The position numbers were made by a program, and so were the translations under genes. Source: Desulfuromonas sp. TF (GTDB lineage: Bacteria > Desulfobacterota > Desulfuromonadia > Desulfuromonadales > ATBO01). Taken from it: 63,172 nucleotides of DNA. Position 1 is the first letter of the stretch. Every line of letters starts with the position of its first letter. The DNA is taken from assembly GCF_000472285.1 (NCBI RefSeq), contig NZ_KI421412.1, forward strand, positions 324,048 through 387,219, in the 5' to 3' direction. Positions 27,298 through 35,973 of the stretch are shown here, piece by piece. The notes under the pieces are model-generated. The model was not told where the DNA came from, did no database searches, and was given only the letters and a program-made list of their open reading frames with translations.

Positions 27298-27430
27298 CGG
27301 GTTCCTCCGTCTTCAGAGCTATCCCGAATTTAACATCTCAACTCGAACTTGCAACCGGAGAGAAAAATACTCTTCGCTCTCAATCAGGCACAAAGGCAGG
27401 ATCCGGCCTGAGACATGCCCCGCACCACGA

Positions 27431-27464
27431 AAAACCCCCGTCCGAGCATCCGGGCGGGGGTTTT
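27431..27464 (-). terminator. Intrinsic terminator
   Basis: A GC-rich stem of 14 pairs (AAAACCCCCG and the matching CGGGGGTTTT arms, one T.G pair) with a short loop. On the minus strand the right arm runs into TTTTTC. It would end the dodecaheme cytochrome transcript. The remaining 27298-27578 spacer holds no gene that I can support. Confidence 0.75.
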
Positions 27465-27578
27465 CATCTGTCAAGGCAGATGCTGCAGCGATTTACAGCT
27501 ATGTCTCGGCTGTCACCTGGATCCGCATAACATGCCCTGTGAAGTGATCCTGTATGGGCATGGTTCGGAAGCGGCGAC

Positions 27579-28385
27579 TCACTTTTTGCCTCCCTGCTCC
27601 TTCTGCTGCCCTTTCCATCTGTTGAGATCGTGAGCGATGCTGTGGCATTCACCGCACTTGGGGAATTTCTGGTGCATGGCAGCGGCGTGAGGCATACCGT
27701 GGCAGTCGGAGCACTGGGGCACCGTCTTGTGCTTGCCTGCGTGGCAGTCGACGCAGGCAACATTGCGGTGTTTGGTCTCACTGGCCGTCAGCAGGTTGAA
27801 TGCAGTGTCGTGACAGGCAGCACACTGGATGGATGACGTTTCAGGCCCAAAGGCCAGCTCCAGGGGTTTGTGGGCCTGGTGGCAGGTATTGCAGTCAGCC
27901 TGGGTCATGTTCTGCGAATGCGGCTCATGACACTGGACGCACTCGGGGATCACCCCATGCTTTTCGGCATGGCAGAAGTTGCATGCCACCTGTTCGTGTT
28001 TGCTGGGATTGGCGGTCAGTTCCTGGCCCTGCTGCTGATGGCAGGTCAGACAGACCTCTTTCAGCTCCCCTTCAAAGCTGATATCGAGGGGGGCATGAGG
28101 ATTATGGCAGCCCTGACAGTTTGCGATCTCGAAGTGCGGAGCACCTGCATGGCAATTGCTGCATTGGGGGATATTGTTCTGAATCTTCGGGCGATGGCTT
28201 TCATGGCAGGACTGGCAGTCGACTTCCGTTTTGTGCGCCATTCCCTTGGCGGCAATTTCGCTAGGCTGGCTTTCGTGGCACTTTACGCAGTCGTCGATGG
28301 CGAGGGTCGCTTGCCCGCTCCAAACCGTCGACATGGAACCGGCAAAAAGCAAAAATACAGTCGTCAAAAACAGTTGCTTTTTCAT
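27579..28385 (-). CDS. Dodecaheme periplasmic c-type cytochrome
   Basis: A 268-residue exported protein (signal peptide to TVWSGQA) with twelve CXXCH motifs (CVKCH, CQSCH, CSNCH, CQGCH, CLTCH, CNFCH, CVQCH, CNTCH, CAACH, CVDCH, CSDCH, CGECH). Lone histidines such as MAHKT, ESHRP, PHFEI, AEKHG and HKTVP lie between motifs and can act as distal ligands. An internal duplication is visible: HEQVACNFCHAEKHGVIPEC and HRNVACVDCHAGKHKTVPQC correspond. The Lys-rich C-terminus (KGQQKEQGGKK) is unusual. It has its own promoter and terminator. Probably a periplasmic shuttle; no named orthologue recognised. Confidence 0.88.
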   Translation of the reverse strand: MKKQLFLTTVFLLFAGSMSTVWSGQATLAIDDCVKCHESQPSEIAAKGMAHKTEVDCQSCHESHRPKIQNNIPQCSNCHAGAPHFEIANCQGCHNPHAPLDISFEGELKEVCLTCHQQQGQELTANPSKHEQVACNFCHAEKHGVIPECVQCHEPHSQNMTQADCNTCHQAHKPLELAFGPETSSIQCAACHDTAFNLLTASETKHRNVACVDCHAGKHKTVPQCSDCHGMPHAAAMHQKFPKCGECHSIAHDLNRWKGQQKEQGGKK

Positions 28386-28444
28386 TAACTCTCCTCCTGA
28401 TCCTTATTACAGTTAGGGAACCGGCATGCATACGGCAACCGGCG

Positions 28445-28473
28445 GTTATAAATAAACGACATTTAAACACCAA
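28445..28473 (-). promoter_or_regulatory. Sigma-70-type promoter candidate for the dodecaheme gene
   Basis: On the minus strand TTGGTG and TATAAC are separated by 17 bases. The start would lie near 28438, about 50 bases before the gene, whose ATG is preceded by AGGAGGAG. Confidence 0.45.
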
Positions 28474-28501
28474 ATGAAGGAGCGAGTAAAGTGTTTTAAT
28501 T

Positions 28502-28660
28502 TACATAATGATGTTCCCCCGACGGCCGAGACGTCGTCGACCGTCCCGTTGCGTCGCTGTCCGCCGTCGGTCGCACTTCGATGTCGGTGGCGTTGGGGTT
28601 ATGGCAGATCACGCAGATGCCGATCTCGTTGGTGCGGTTGTTGCCGTGCAGGATCAGGGT
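28502..28660 (-). pseudogene. Fragment of an OmcA/MtrC-type cytochrome gene
   Basis: A minus-strand frame reads LHGNNRTNEIGICVICHNPN and continues ATDIEVRP before drifting to a stop. In OmcA/MtrC-family proteins, a heme motif CVICHNP follows an HGG-NR segment in exactly this way; the intact family member in this window (40347-42854) has HGGDRVDNEQLCVICHNPSS. No start, signal peptide or other heme motif remains around it. It is therefore a gene remnant, not a functional cytochrome. Confidence 0.65.
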
Positions 28661-28678
28661 GCCGCGATGATAGAAAAA

Positions 28679-28710
28679 CCCCACAGCTCTGGAGGGGGTG
28701 AGCCGTGGGG
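28679..28710 (-). terminator. Intrinsic terminator of the two-component operon
   Basis: Stem CCCCAC-A-GCTC (28679-28689) with GAGC-C-GTGGGG (28700-28710), one mismatch, followed on the minus strand by TTTTTC. It lies about 170 bases after the response regulator stop. Confidence 0.65.
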
Positions 28711-28877
28711 CAAATTCTTTTTTGGAGGTTCTGAAGAAGGTTGCATTGGACCTGCGGCCGCACAGATCTTTGGCGCTCCAGGCAGCCTGCCACAACAGCC
28801 TTTCAATGGTTATCAGGATAACCGTTCATCCAAGAGAAATAAACGCGGGCTCTCGTCGAAAGGCAGCAGTGATCATA

Positions 28878-29627
28878 TCATTGGCTCCGGATATTCCTGA
28901 ATCGTTTCAACCAGGCCTGAAACTCCGTCTCTTCCGGCTCCAGTTCGAAAGCGTTGATCAGGCCCCGCCGAAGGGCCACGGCTACCGCCCGGTTGCGCAG
29001 ATTGAAGGCGTCACCGAATTTTTCACTGTGAAACTGCTCCTGATCGAGACCCAGTTTACAGTAGAGGGAATTCAACCGGCTCTGTACCCCCCGGCGCGAC
29101 AGGTAACGTCGCTGGGCGATCAAGTTGTCGGTCAGCCCCAAAGAGATGTCCACGAGCGCTTCGAATTCGATGTCGGAGAGAGCCGTCTGGCTGGCCCGCG
29201 CCCGCCCTTGGACCTTGCGCACCTCGGGATCAATCCAGCATTGCTCTTCGAGCAGAACGGTTCGAATCGCCGAGGCGATGCGGTCGCCGGGGCTCGACTT
29301 GAGGATATAGCCGTAGACCGTTTCCGCCGGCACAATTCGGGCGAGGGATCGGACATACATCTCGTCCTTGTACTGACTCCAGAAGATAATCCTGGCGTCG
29401 GGCTTGCGCTCCCAGAGTGCCCTGGCGAACTCGACGCCGTTGAGCTCCGGCATCTGGATGTCGCTGATCACCAGCGGCGTTTCCCTCTCCATCGCCATTT
29501 CAAGCGCAAGCTGCCCGTTATGGGCCCGCTCAATCTGGCATTCTTCATCCCATTGAGAGATGAGCCTCTCGAGAAATTCGAAATCCTTGGGATTGTCTTC
29601 GGCAATAAGTATTTCTATTTTTTCCAT
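28878..29627 (-). CDS. NarL/FixJ-type response regulator
   Basis: The start MEKIEILIAEDN at 29627 has AAGG upstream. The receiver domain (residues about 3-125) has the acidic pair E10-D11, phosphoacceptor D56 (VISDIQMPE), and K near YILKSSP. The C-terminal part (about 150-250) has a helix-turn-helix of LuxR type: ALSDIEFEALVDISLGLTDNLIAQRRYLSRRGVQSRLNS is a divergent version of the TxxExxVLxxxAxGxxNxEIA pattern. Linker and C-terminus are longer than usual. Its kinase partner is the upstream gene; the two are separated by a repeat element rather than overlapping. Confidence 0.85.
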   Translation of the reverse strand: MEKIEILIAEDNPKDFEFLERLISQWDEECQIERAHNGQLALEMAMERETPLVISDIQMPELNGVEFARALWERKPDARIIFWSQYKDEMYVRSLARIVPAETVYGYILKSSPGDRIASAIRTVLLEEQCWIDPEVRKVQGRARASQTALSDIEFEALVDISLGLTDNLIAQRRYLSRRGVQSRLNSLYCKLGLDQEQFHSEKFGDAFNLRNRAVAVALRRGLINAFELEPEETEFQAWLKRFRNIRSQ

Positions 29628-29667
29628 ACGTTCATACCTTATGCTTTCGCGAGAAAGCAAAATAGCA

Positions 29668-29794
29668 GATGGCTAAGCAAAAAGCGCCAAATGCAAGGCG
29701 CGCGATTGTCGAGCAATGAGGCGTACTTACGTACGTTGAAGCAGCGAGAGCAATTGCAGCAACGCAGCAGTTGGTGAGTTTTTGCCGCGCCATC
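29668..29794. repeat. Palindromic repeat element between kinase and regulator genes
   Basis: The element starts with GATGGCTAAGCAAAAAG and ends with GTTTTTGCCGCGCCATC, near-perfect inverted ends, and contains a TTACGTACG core and the direct motifs AGCAAT / GCAGCAACGCAG. A shorter relative with the same ends is at 47661-47722. Its right end overlaps the kinase stop codon by two bases. It probably folds into a long hairpin. Confidence 0.7.
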
Positions 29795-31172
29795 ATACCT
29801 CTTTGCCGACTCCGTTGAGCGGCAGCGCCAGTTCGAAACGTGTTCCCGTCGAAAATCGCGAGCGACACCAGGTGGCGCGGGCTCCAATGGCATGGGCCCG
29901 CTCCCGCATGTTGTGGAGACCTCGTCCGCCTCTCGCGGAGGCCGTAAGGGGATTGAATCCGATTCCGTTATCCTCCACCGAAAGCACCAGTTCACCTCTT
30001 CTGATATCCAGATTGACTTCGTAACGGGTTGCGTTGGCGTGTTTGATGACATTGTGAACAGCTTCCACAGCGATCCGGTAGATAGTCAGGCGAACGAGCC
30101 TGGCAAGCTCTGCATTCTCGGATTCGGGCGAAACGTAAAAGTGATACTCAGGGAGGTTTTCCTTGGCAAGGTGGCGTTCCAGATGGGATTCCAGGGCCGC
30201 TCCCAGACCGAGGATGTCCAGGGTCTGGGGATGCAGGTTGTCCATGACCTCCCGGAGATTGGTCATCGCCTTCTGCAGATCTTCCTCAAGAACGGCGGCA
30301 TTGGTTCGACATATATCTTCGGTTTTCAATTCCTGAATACCCCGCAAAATAGCAGAGAGGTCGGAGAGGGTCTGGTCGTGAATATCCATGGCGATTCGCC
30401 GGCGCTCCTCCTCGGCTCCTTCCAGGAGTTTTTCGGCCCCGACCACCCTGATAAGTCTCTCCGTCATGCGGTTGATGGAGAGGGTGAGATCATCCAGTTC
30501 ATCCACAACCTTTTGCGGAGGATCGGGGGGAGAGAGGTTTCCGCCGGCGATCCGGGCGGCACTGTCGGAAAGTACCTGGATGCGCCGGAGAAGTCGGCGG
30601 GCGAAGGTAAGGGAAAGGAAGCTTCCCAGAAGAATGGCGGCGCCGAGAACGAGGATGGAGATGAATGTCGTCCGGGCCACCAGCTCGTCCATGTCCTGCG
30701 CGTGTACACTTCCCAGCCGTTCTCGATTTTTCTTTGCAATTTCCGCAAGAACGTTCAGCTGAGATCGCAGCTTGGAGATGGCTGACTCATATCGTTCAAC
30801 TTCGATGCCGTGTTCGGGATCGAGCCCGACCAGAGCTTCCCCTATGATCGCCCTGGTGTCCTCCGGCACTTCCATATGAGAGAGAATTCGCTCAAGAGAT
30901 GCATTCAGGAGGAGATAAAGCTTAACCACCTCTTCCAGGCGGTCGACGGCTATCAGACCATGCCCCTTCAACACCTCGGTCAGGTTATTCAATCGCTGGA
31001 CGGCCATGTCCGCCTCGACGATGGCGACGATCATGTCTCCAAGTTTTCTGGCTTTCTGTCGTTTCACCGTGAGGTCCCAATAGGTGTACTGCATGAAGCC
31101 CAACAGAAGAGCCAACATGAGCAGGACCGCAGCGGGAGCCATAAGGATCTGATGTTTAAGGGTAAGGCGCAT
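29793..31172 (-). CDS. NarX/DesK-type sensor histidine kinase
   Basis: A 459-residue membrane kinase: helix 1 (residues about 9-28), an exoplasmic helical sensor domain of about 135 residues, helix 2 (about 167-190), HAMP, then HisKA_3 with H265 in RRRIAMDIHDQTLSDL, and HATPase with VHNVIKHANAT (N box), VEDNGIGF (G1) and GGRGLHNMRERA (G2). All catalytic motifs are intact. The sensor has no PAS and resembles a four-helix bundle. The signal is unknown. It stands upstream of the cognate NarL-type regulator and near cytochrome genes, so control of some of these genes is plausible but not shown. The 5' spacer up to the intron relic is only 56 bases. Confidence 0.87.
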   Translation of the reverse strand: MRLTLKHQILMAPAAVLLMLALLLGFMQYTYWDLTVKRQKARKLGDMIVAIVEADMAVQRLNNLTEVLKGHGLIAVDRLEEVVKLYLLLNASLERILSHMEVPEDTRAIIGEALVGLDPEHGIEVERYESAISKLRSQLNVLAEIAKKNRERLGSVHAQDMDELVARTTFISILVLGAAILLGSFLSLTFARRLLRRIQVLSDSAARIAGGNLSPPDPPQKVVDELDDLTLSINRMTERLIRVVGAEKLLEGAEEERRRIAMDIHDQTLSDLSAILRGIQELKTEDICRTNAAVLEEDLQKAMTNLREVMDNLHPQTLDILGLGAALESHLERHLAKENLPEYHFYVSPESENAELARLVRLTIYRIAVEAVHNVIKHANATRYEVNLDIRRGELVLSVEDNGIGFNPLTASARGGRGLHNMRERAHAIGARATWCRSRFSTGTRFELALPLNGVGKEV

Positions 31173-31228
31173 CGGCTAAACGTATCACACCCGCAGGATA
31201 AATGCACTGTGCTCTTGCACAATTAGAG

Positions 31229-31432
31229 AATGTGCTCTTTTCTGTACGTCGGGCCGGGAGTTTGCCTTCGGCTTCCTTCGGATTCCACCTCGCGGTGGAC
31301 ACCCTTGCCGTTCGGCTAGCGGTTCCCGCCATTCGGGGTCCGCAGGGGACTTTCACCCCCAAGTCATCCAGTCGTCACCACAACTACCGGAACAGCGCCA
31401 GTCCAGGCTACTACGCGCCATGACTGGCGCAC
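31229..31432 (-). mobile_element. 5' fragment of a bacterial group II intron (relic)
   Basis: On the minus strand the element begins GTGCGCCAGTCATGGCGC, then has GGGGGTGAAAGTCCCC, CTAGCCGAACGGCAAGG, GTGTCCACCGCGAGGTGGAA, TCCGAAGGAAGCCG and AGGCAAACTCCCGGCC. These are conserved pieces of domain I of bacterial group II introns, in the right order. No reverse transcriptase, no domain V and no 3' end follow, so about 200 bases remain. Its first base lies directly behind the terminator of the OmcB-like gene, the insertion preference of class C introns. Confidence 0.75.
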
Positions 31433-31435
31433 CAT

Positions 31436-31467
31436 AAAAAAGCCCCCGCAAATGCGGGGGCTTTTTT
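31436..31467 (-). terminator. Intrinsic terminator of the porin-cytochrome operon
   Basis: A perfect 15-base-pair arm (AAAAAAGCCCCCGCA with TGCGGGGGCTTTTTT) with a two-base centre. On the minus strand it ends in TTTTTT. The symmetry extends outward through CGCACCAT and ATGGTGCG (31429-31475), so that the first bases of the intron relic are part of the palindrome. Confidence 0.85.
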
Positions 31468-31499
31468 ATGGTGCGTTCCATGGCAGTTGAGAAAGATCG

Positions 31500-33725
31500 T
31501 CAGGGCCTGACCGCCGCGACGGACGTTCCCTGCACCGCGTTGTTGAGAATGCCGTCATCCAGATCGTCTATGGAATCGTAGGCAGTCTGGAGGACGTACT
31601 TGTAGTTGTGCATGTCGCCGCAGGGATCCTGGTTGGAGTGGTAGTTGTACGCTGCGGCCAGCAGCTTGTCGTCGAACGCGGAATAGCTCCCCTCGCCTTC
31701 ATCGGCGATGCCGTTGTTGTTGGCGTCGGCAAACCAGTAAGGATAACGTCCCGCTGCATAGGCGATCGGAGTGCCCACGACACCCTCCGCATAGGCCCGG
31801 ATCTGCGTCAGCAGCAGCTCCTCCATCCCGGCGATTTCGCCCTGGAAGCTCTCTCCGGCCCCGTCGCCGTCATAATCGACGTCGGGGTTCCCTAAGTTCC
31901 CGAAGGGGAGTCCCAGATTCTCGAAACTGCTGAGGACACCAGGATAGGCCGTGCCGCTGTCGACATGGCAGGTCTGGCACCGGGTAATATCCGGTTCAAA
32001 GGTATGGTTCGCGGCGTCTTCCCTCAGATGGCACCCGATGCATCTTCTAAGAGAGTCAAAATGACCTCCAAGGGTTCCCTGGTAGTTGTTTTCCCCCACA
32101 TAGGTCCGTCCTGGGTATTCGAAACCAGCCGTCACCTCTGTGCCGAAGCGGATGGCGGCGGCGGCGAAATAGTGGCGGTTGAGGAAACGATGGGGACCGC
32201 CGGGATTGGCGGCGATCGCATTGGCAACCGTCAGGCCCGACTCGCGCCCCTGGTGGCATTCGGCGCAGAGGTTGCTTGCGTCGCCGAGGCTCTGGACCGC
32301 GCCCGAGGGGAAGACGACCTCATCGACCGTGCGGGTGGCGCCGAGCTCGAAATCGCCCTCGGCGTTCTTGGCCATCAGATCGTGGCAGGCGACGCAGGCA
32401 ACGACCCGCGGGCCGCCAGCCAGGTCGAGCTCGTCCTGGGGCACTCCCTGGACGAAACGGGCGTACTCGGTGCCCGAGTGGCACTTCATGCATACGCCGG
32501 AGGAAAAATCATGGTTGAACGGCTCGCCGAGGTAGTCGGCGTGTCCCGAGGAGGCCCATTGATTAGCGATTTCCACGGCGTTCGCCTGGGCGAACTTGGT
32601 GGCGCCGTGGACTTCGTGGCAGTTCAGGCAGGCGTTGTCGTCGGCGGCGTTGATGTTGTAGCCGGGGATAAGGACCGTCGTCCCATCGGTTGGATCGAGG
32701 AAGCGGAAATGGGTGTCCCAGATGAGCCGGTTGTCAGCAGGGGTCGGGTCGGCTGTGGGCCCGGCGGTGGCGCCATGATGGGGCAGGTCGTTTATCTCGG
32801 AAGGTTGGACCGGGTCGAAAATCAGGTTATAGGTGAAAAGATCCGCATCCTCGTCAATGATGTAGTTGAGAAATACCTGGTGGCAGGCGGTGCAGAGGTT
32901 GACCTGGCTGGAGAAGTTCTTTTTGCTGATTCGGTTGTTTTCCGCATCCCTGCCGAATTGGGTCCCCTCACTGTCGCTGGTAACATTGGTCTCAGCGACT
33001 CGCAGGGTGCCCGTCTCGTGCGGATCATGGCAGGTGCGGCACTGAATAGGGGCATCACCGACCGGCGGCTCGATTGCAAGAGCCTCTTCGAGATTTTCGT
33101 CATCGAGGCCGCGTGTCCCGGCGACAAACATCCGGAAGCCTTCGTCGGAGTGGCAGCGGAAGCAGGGCGCCGTCGTTCTGGCCGGATCGGCATGGGCGCT
33201 CTGTCGGTAGTTCTCGATGATGTTGAGACCCTCGGGATGGAAACCGGTGACATCCGGCAGGTCCCTGTGGCACTTGCCGCAGACCTCGAAGTCGGGGCTG
33301 AAAGTGGGAATCGGGCCGACACCGAAATGCTCGCCGCCGGGACCGTGGCAATTCTCGCATCCGACCGCCGCCAGCCCCTCCGCGGGAACGTTTGCCGGAT
33401 CGATATGTGCTTCGAGGCCCGGGCCGTCGCCGAGCGGATCATGACATGCAAGGCACGATTCCGGGGAAGCGGCGTTGATAGCGGTCGAGTGATTGACGTG
33501 CTTGCTTTCCAGGAAGCCCTGAACCGCCTCCTGGCTGAATGAAATATCTTCGTGACAGCCGATGCAGGTGGCGGCGCCGACAAAGGCGATGCCCGTATCG
33601 GGATCCGTTCCAAGGTCCGGCCCCCTCGTCTGATCACCGCCGGAATCGCGGTTGCTGCCACAGCCTCCCAGCACCAGTGCCAGGAATGCTGCCAAAACCA
33701 ACAGGGTCAACTTCGTCTGTCGCAT
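31500..33725 (-). CDS. OmcB-like outer-membrane lipoprotein cytochrome, 13 hemes
   Basis: A 741-residue lipoprotein (lipobox ALVLGGC) with 13 CXXCH motifs. The first part, FVGAATCIGCH, then GCENCHGPGGEHFGVGPIP, and the C-terminal region with RYPYWFADANNNGIADEGE, YKYVLQTAYDSIDDLDDG and ILNNAV all match my memory of Geobacter sulfurreducens OmcB, which has 12 hemes and sits on the cell surface in a porin-cytochrome complex. Gene order behind it (porin, periplasmic cytochrome, this gene, in transcription order) is the ombB-omaB-omcB order. A family orthologue rather than OmcB itself. The operon ends 30 bases later at a strong terminator. Confidence 0.88.
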   Translation of the reverse strand: MRQTKLTLLVLAAFLALVLGGCGSNRDSGGDQTRGPDLGTDPDTGIAFVGAATCIGCHEDISFSQEAVQGFLESKHVNHSTAINAASPESCLACHDPLGDGPGLEAHIDPANVPAEGLAAVGCENCHGPGGEHFGVGPIPTFSPDFEVCGKCHRDLPDVTGFHPEGLNIIENYRQSAHADPARTTAPCFRCHSDEGFRMFVAGTRGLDDENLEEALAIEPPVGDAPIQCRTCHDPHETGTLRVAETNVTSDSEGTQFGRDAENNRISKKNFSSQVNLCTACHQVFLNYIIDEDADLFTYNLIFDPVQPSEINDLPHHGATAGPTADPTPADNRLIWDTHFRFLDPTDGTTVLIPGYNINAADDNACLNCHEVHGATKFAQANAVEIANQWASSGHADYLGEPFNHDFSSGVCMKCHSGTEYARFVQGVPQDELDLAGGPRVVACVACHDLMAKNAEGDFELGATRTVDEVVFPSGAVQSLGDASNLCAECHQGRESGLTVANAIAANPGGPHRFLNRHYFAAAAIRFGTEVTAGFEYPGRTYVGENNYQGTLGGHFDSLRRCIGCHLREDAANHTFEPDITRCQTCHVDSGTAYPGVLSSFENLGLPFGNLGNPDVDYDGDGAGESFQGEIAGMEELLLTQIRAYAEGVVGTPIAYAAGRYPYWFADANNNGIADEGEGSYSAFDDKLLAAAYNYHSNQDPCGDMHNYKYVLQTAYDSIDDLDDGILNNAVQGTSVAAVRP

Positions 33726-33766
33726 GCCAACCTCCTTTTTCGAGTTAAATGAGATAGTTCGTTATT

Positions 33767-34615
33767 CTAATGACATTTCCGACAGGTTCTACCGCCGCTG
33801 GCCCGGTCGAGCCGTCCCTTGATGTCATCCCAGTCGCTGGGGTGAGGATTGACTCTCAGGCCCGTTCTGGCGCTGTGACACTTAAGACAGACGTCCCCCT
33901 CGGGGTGGCAGGCCTGGCAGGTGGCCAGATTCTTGCGCGCCTCGCGGGCATGCTGGGGGGACCACTCGTGGACCGGCAGAACCGAATCGGGATGGCAGGT
34001 CTGGCACTGGCTCTCGTTGAACTGGGCATGGGCCGGACCGGTCGGTCCAACGGTGATATCGCTCCAGCCCCTGCGATGAGAGAGGACCGCCAGATCCTCC
34101 GGAGCGAAGTTGTCGTGGCAGTCCCTGCAGAATTTCGATTCGTGACAACTGGAGCACAGCTGCGGGTCGGTGCGGGCGGCGATGGGATGGGTGACGTGAA
34201 AGTCGCTGCGATGCACGTTGATCATGTTGTTGCCGAAAGCCCCCATCTCGTCGGCAAAGCCCGACTTGTGGCACTCCAGGCAGTCGACCTGCTGGTGGCA
34301 GGCGGCGCAGTCATAGGTGTTTCCCTTGGCGAAGGGGCGATGATTGAGCGCCCACACAGGGCCGTGGGTCTTCAGTGCCGGGAACTCGACCTCCTGAATG
34401 AAATCCTCTTCATGGCAGTTCAAGCAGACAGCCTGGTCGGGAACGATCGTTCCCGGCCCGTTGAAAACAACCGTGTCTTTCTCCGGATCCATATGGCAGG
34501 TAGCACAGGGCTCGCCCTCCAGGATGGCCAGATGCTCTGCATGATCGAAGGTCACCGCCAAGGCCGGAGCGGCCATACTCAGGATGGCAAGAACAATAAG
34601 TAAACTGCGAATCAT
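33767..34615 (-). CDS. Periplasmic decaheme cytochrome of a porin-cytochrome complex (OmaB-like role)
   Basis: A 282-residue protein with signal peptide to PALAVTF and ten CXXCH motifs: CATCH, CLNCH, CAACH, CLECH, CSSCH, CRDCH, CQTCH, CQACH, CLKCH and CRKCH, the last being the C-terminal five residues. The N-terminal FDHAEHLAILEGEPCATCH and the GxxxxHPxxARTDPQLCSSCH region are typical of the periplasmic partners in porin-cytochrome conduits. OmaB of Geobacter has eight hemes as I recall, so this is a larger variant. It lies between the porin and the OmcB-like gene (gaps 15 and 41 bases), which defines its role: delivering electrons from the periplasm into the porin. Confidence 0.83.
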   Translation of the reverse strand: MIRSLLIVLAILSMAAPALAVTFDHAEHLAILEGEPCATCHMDPEKDTVVFNGPGTIVPDQAVCLNCHEEDFIQEVEFPALKTHGPVWALNHRPFAKGNTYDCAACHQQVDCLECHKSGFADEMGAFGNNMINVHRSDFHVTHPIAARTDPQLCSSCHESKFCRDCHDNFAPEDLAVLSHRRGWSDITVGPTGPAHAQFNESQCQTCHPDSVLPVHEWSPQHAREARKNLATCQACHPEGDVCLKCHSARTGLRVNPHPSDWDDIKGRLDRASGGRTCRKCH

Positions 34616-34630
34616 ATTGTTGCTCCTTTA

Positions 34631-35845
34631 TCAAAAGAGAATGTTCAGGCGAACGCGGCCCCGGTAATATTCGTCCCAAAGATCGCTTTCGATTCTCTCC
34701 ACCTTGGCCTGGACATTGACCGTTCTGGTGACGTAGGCGGTCCCGTCGACCCACACGCGCGAACTCGTAGTTTCGTCGTCGTCCTCTTCCAGGCGCCGCT
34801 CGATCACATCCACGTGGGCACCGACACCGGCCTCGAAATACTTGCTGAGCAGCCAGGCCGCGTGCACCTTGACTCCGTATAGATCCTGTCCGTCGCTGTC
34901 GTCGCGAACCGTTCCGACCAGGTAACCCGAGAAGCGTTGAGTGCGGATCTTTTCGATCCCCACTTCGAATACATTGGCATCATCGGTTTCTTCGTACAAT
35001 TCGCGAGAGTATCGTCCGAATGCGCGCAAACCCACGTCGATCCGATAACTCAGTTCCGCCATCAACTCCTCGTATTCATTCACGGCAAAGACCGAATAAA
35101 TGGAAGTTGCCGAAAAAACCGGAAGGGAATAAAGGTATTCCGCGCGGAGTGTCCAGTCGGGATTCTGGTGATAGTTCGCACCGACAAGGAAGTAGGTCAC
35201 TTCTTCGGTGAGCCAGCTGTACTGCGTCTCGCTATAGACGTTGAGCAGATTCAGAAAATCGTAGTCGACGTCCAGTCCGATGAGCTCGTGGGAGAGATCG
35301 CCACCCTCCCATTTCTGCAGGTAGGAGAGGCCGAGATTGAGGGTGTCGAGAAACCGGCCGGCGATCTCGGTCCCGACGATCAGGTCGTCGGCGTTGTATC
35401 CTTCGTAATAGGTGACGTCTCCCCCGCCGAAGAGACTCAGCCTGTAGTTGTCGAGAAATCCGTAATCGAGCTTGAGGCCGTCCATCAGAGAAGCGCCGGC
35501 AGTAGTGGAGATGAACTGCCGGCCAAGCTTGAAGTCGAGGTTGTCGATGATGTCCCGCTTCTCAAGGTAAGCGTAATAAAGCTGGCTGTCGACATCCACC
35601 TCGTCGGCAAGATCGTCGGCGAGCCGCCCGTAACCCCGGAAGTTGAGTCCCTTGCCGTCGATGTCCTTCACATTGAGCAGAAGATATTGATAAACGGGTA
35701 CCGCCGTATCCTCCCCGGCGTCGTCGAACCACTCCAGAACCGTGCTCGACCGGCCTGAGACCGAAGCGCCCAGCGCGCTGCCCACCGGCACCAAGGCCAG
35801 CAGTACAGCGGCCATGCAGAGCAAAAACCGCCGCCGAACTTTCAT
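34631..35845 (-). CDS. Porin of a porin-cytochrome complex (OmbB-like role)
   Basis: A 404-residue protein with signal peptide to SALGASVS, then alternating beta-strands throughout (YQYLLLNVKDIDGKGLNFRGYGRL region, LYYAYLEKRD, FKLGRQFISTTAGASLMDGL, YDFLNLLNVYSETQYSW, WTLRAEYLYSLP). It ends VRLNILF with the C-terminal aromatic signal for outer-membrane insertion. The motif KLGRQ...DGL is common in conduits of this type. It starts the porin-oma-omc part of the operon, behind the regulated promoter at 35974-36010, with AAGGAGG upstream of the ATG. Confidence 0.83.
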   Translation of the reverse strand: MKVRRRFLLCMAAVLLALVPVGSALGASVSGRSSTVLEWFDDAGEDTAVPVYQYLLLNVKDIDGKGLNFRGYGRLADDLADEVDVDSQLYYAYLEKRDIIDNLDFKLGRQFISTTAGASLMDGLKLDYGFLDNYRLSLFGGGDVTYYEGYNADDLIVGTEIAGRFLDTLNLGLSYLQKWEGGDLSHELIGLDVDYDFLNLLNVYSETQYSWLTEEVTYFLVGANYHQNPDWTLRAEYLYSLPVFSATSIYSVFAVNEYEELMAELSYRIDVGLRAFGRYSRELYEETDDANVFEVGIEKIRTQRFSGYLVGTVRDDSDGQDLYGVKVHAAWLLSKYFEAGVGAHVDVIERRLEEDDDETTSSRVWVDGTAYVTRTVNVQAKVERIESDLWDEYYRGRVRLNILF

Positions 35846-35973
35846 GTCGCCTCCTTCATATAATGGCTAAAAAAGAGCCACCTGTCACAGGCAGCGGCTC
35901 AAGTCTTCAAGATAAGAAAAAGAAAAGCTGACGTTCATGATACCCTCTGAAGAACAACAAAAAAAACAGTCAA

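Noticed and set aside
27579-28385. GSU1996-type dodecaheme made of four c7 domains
   Set aside because: The heme number fits, but motif spacing and the paired repeat do not follow the c7 pattern that I know.
31965-33542. 525-codon plus-strand open frame
   Set aside because: It mirrors the OmcB-like gene, which has 13 CXXCH motifs and a lipobox. The plus frame has no recognisable domain; its length reflects codon bias.
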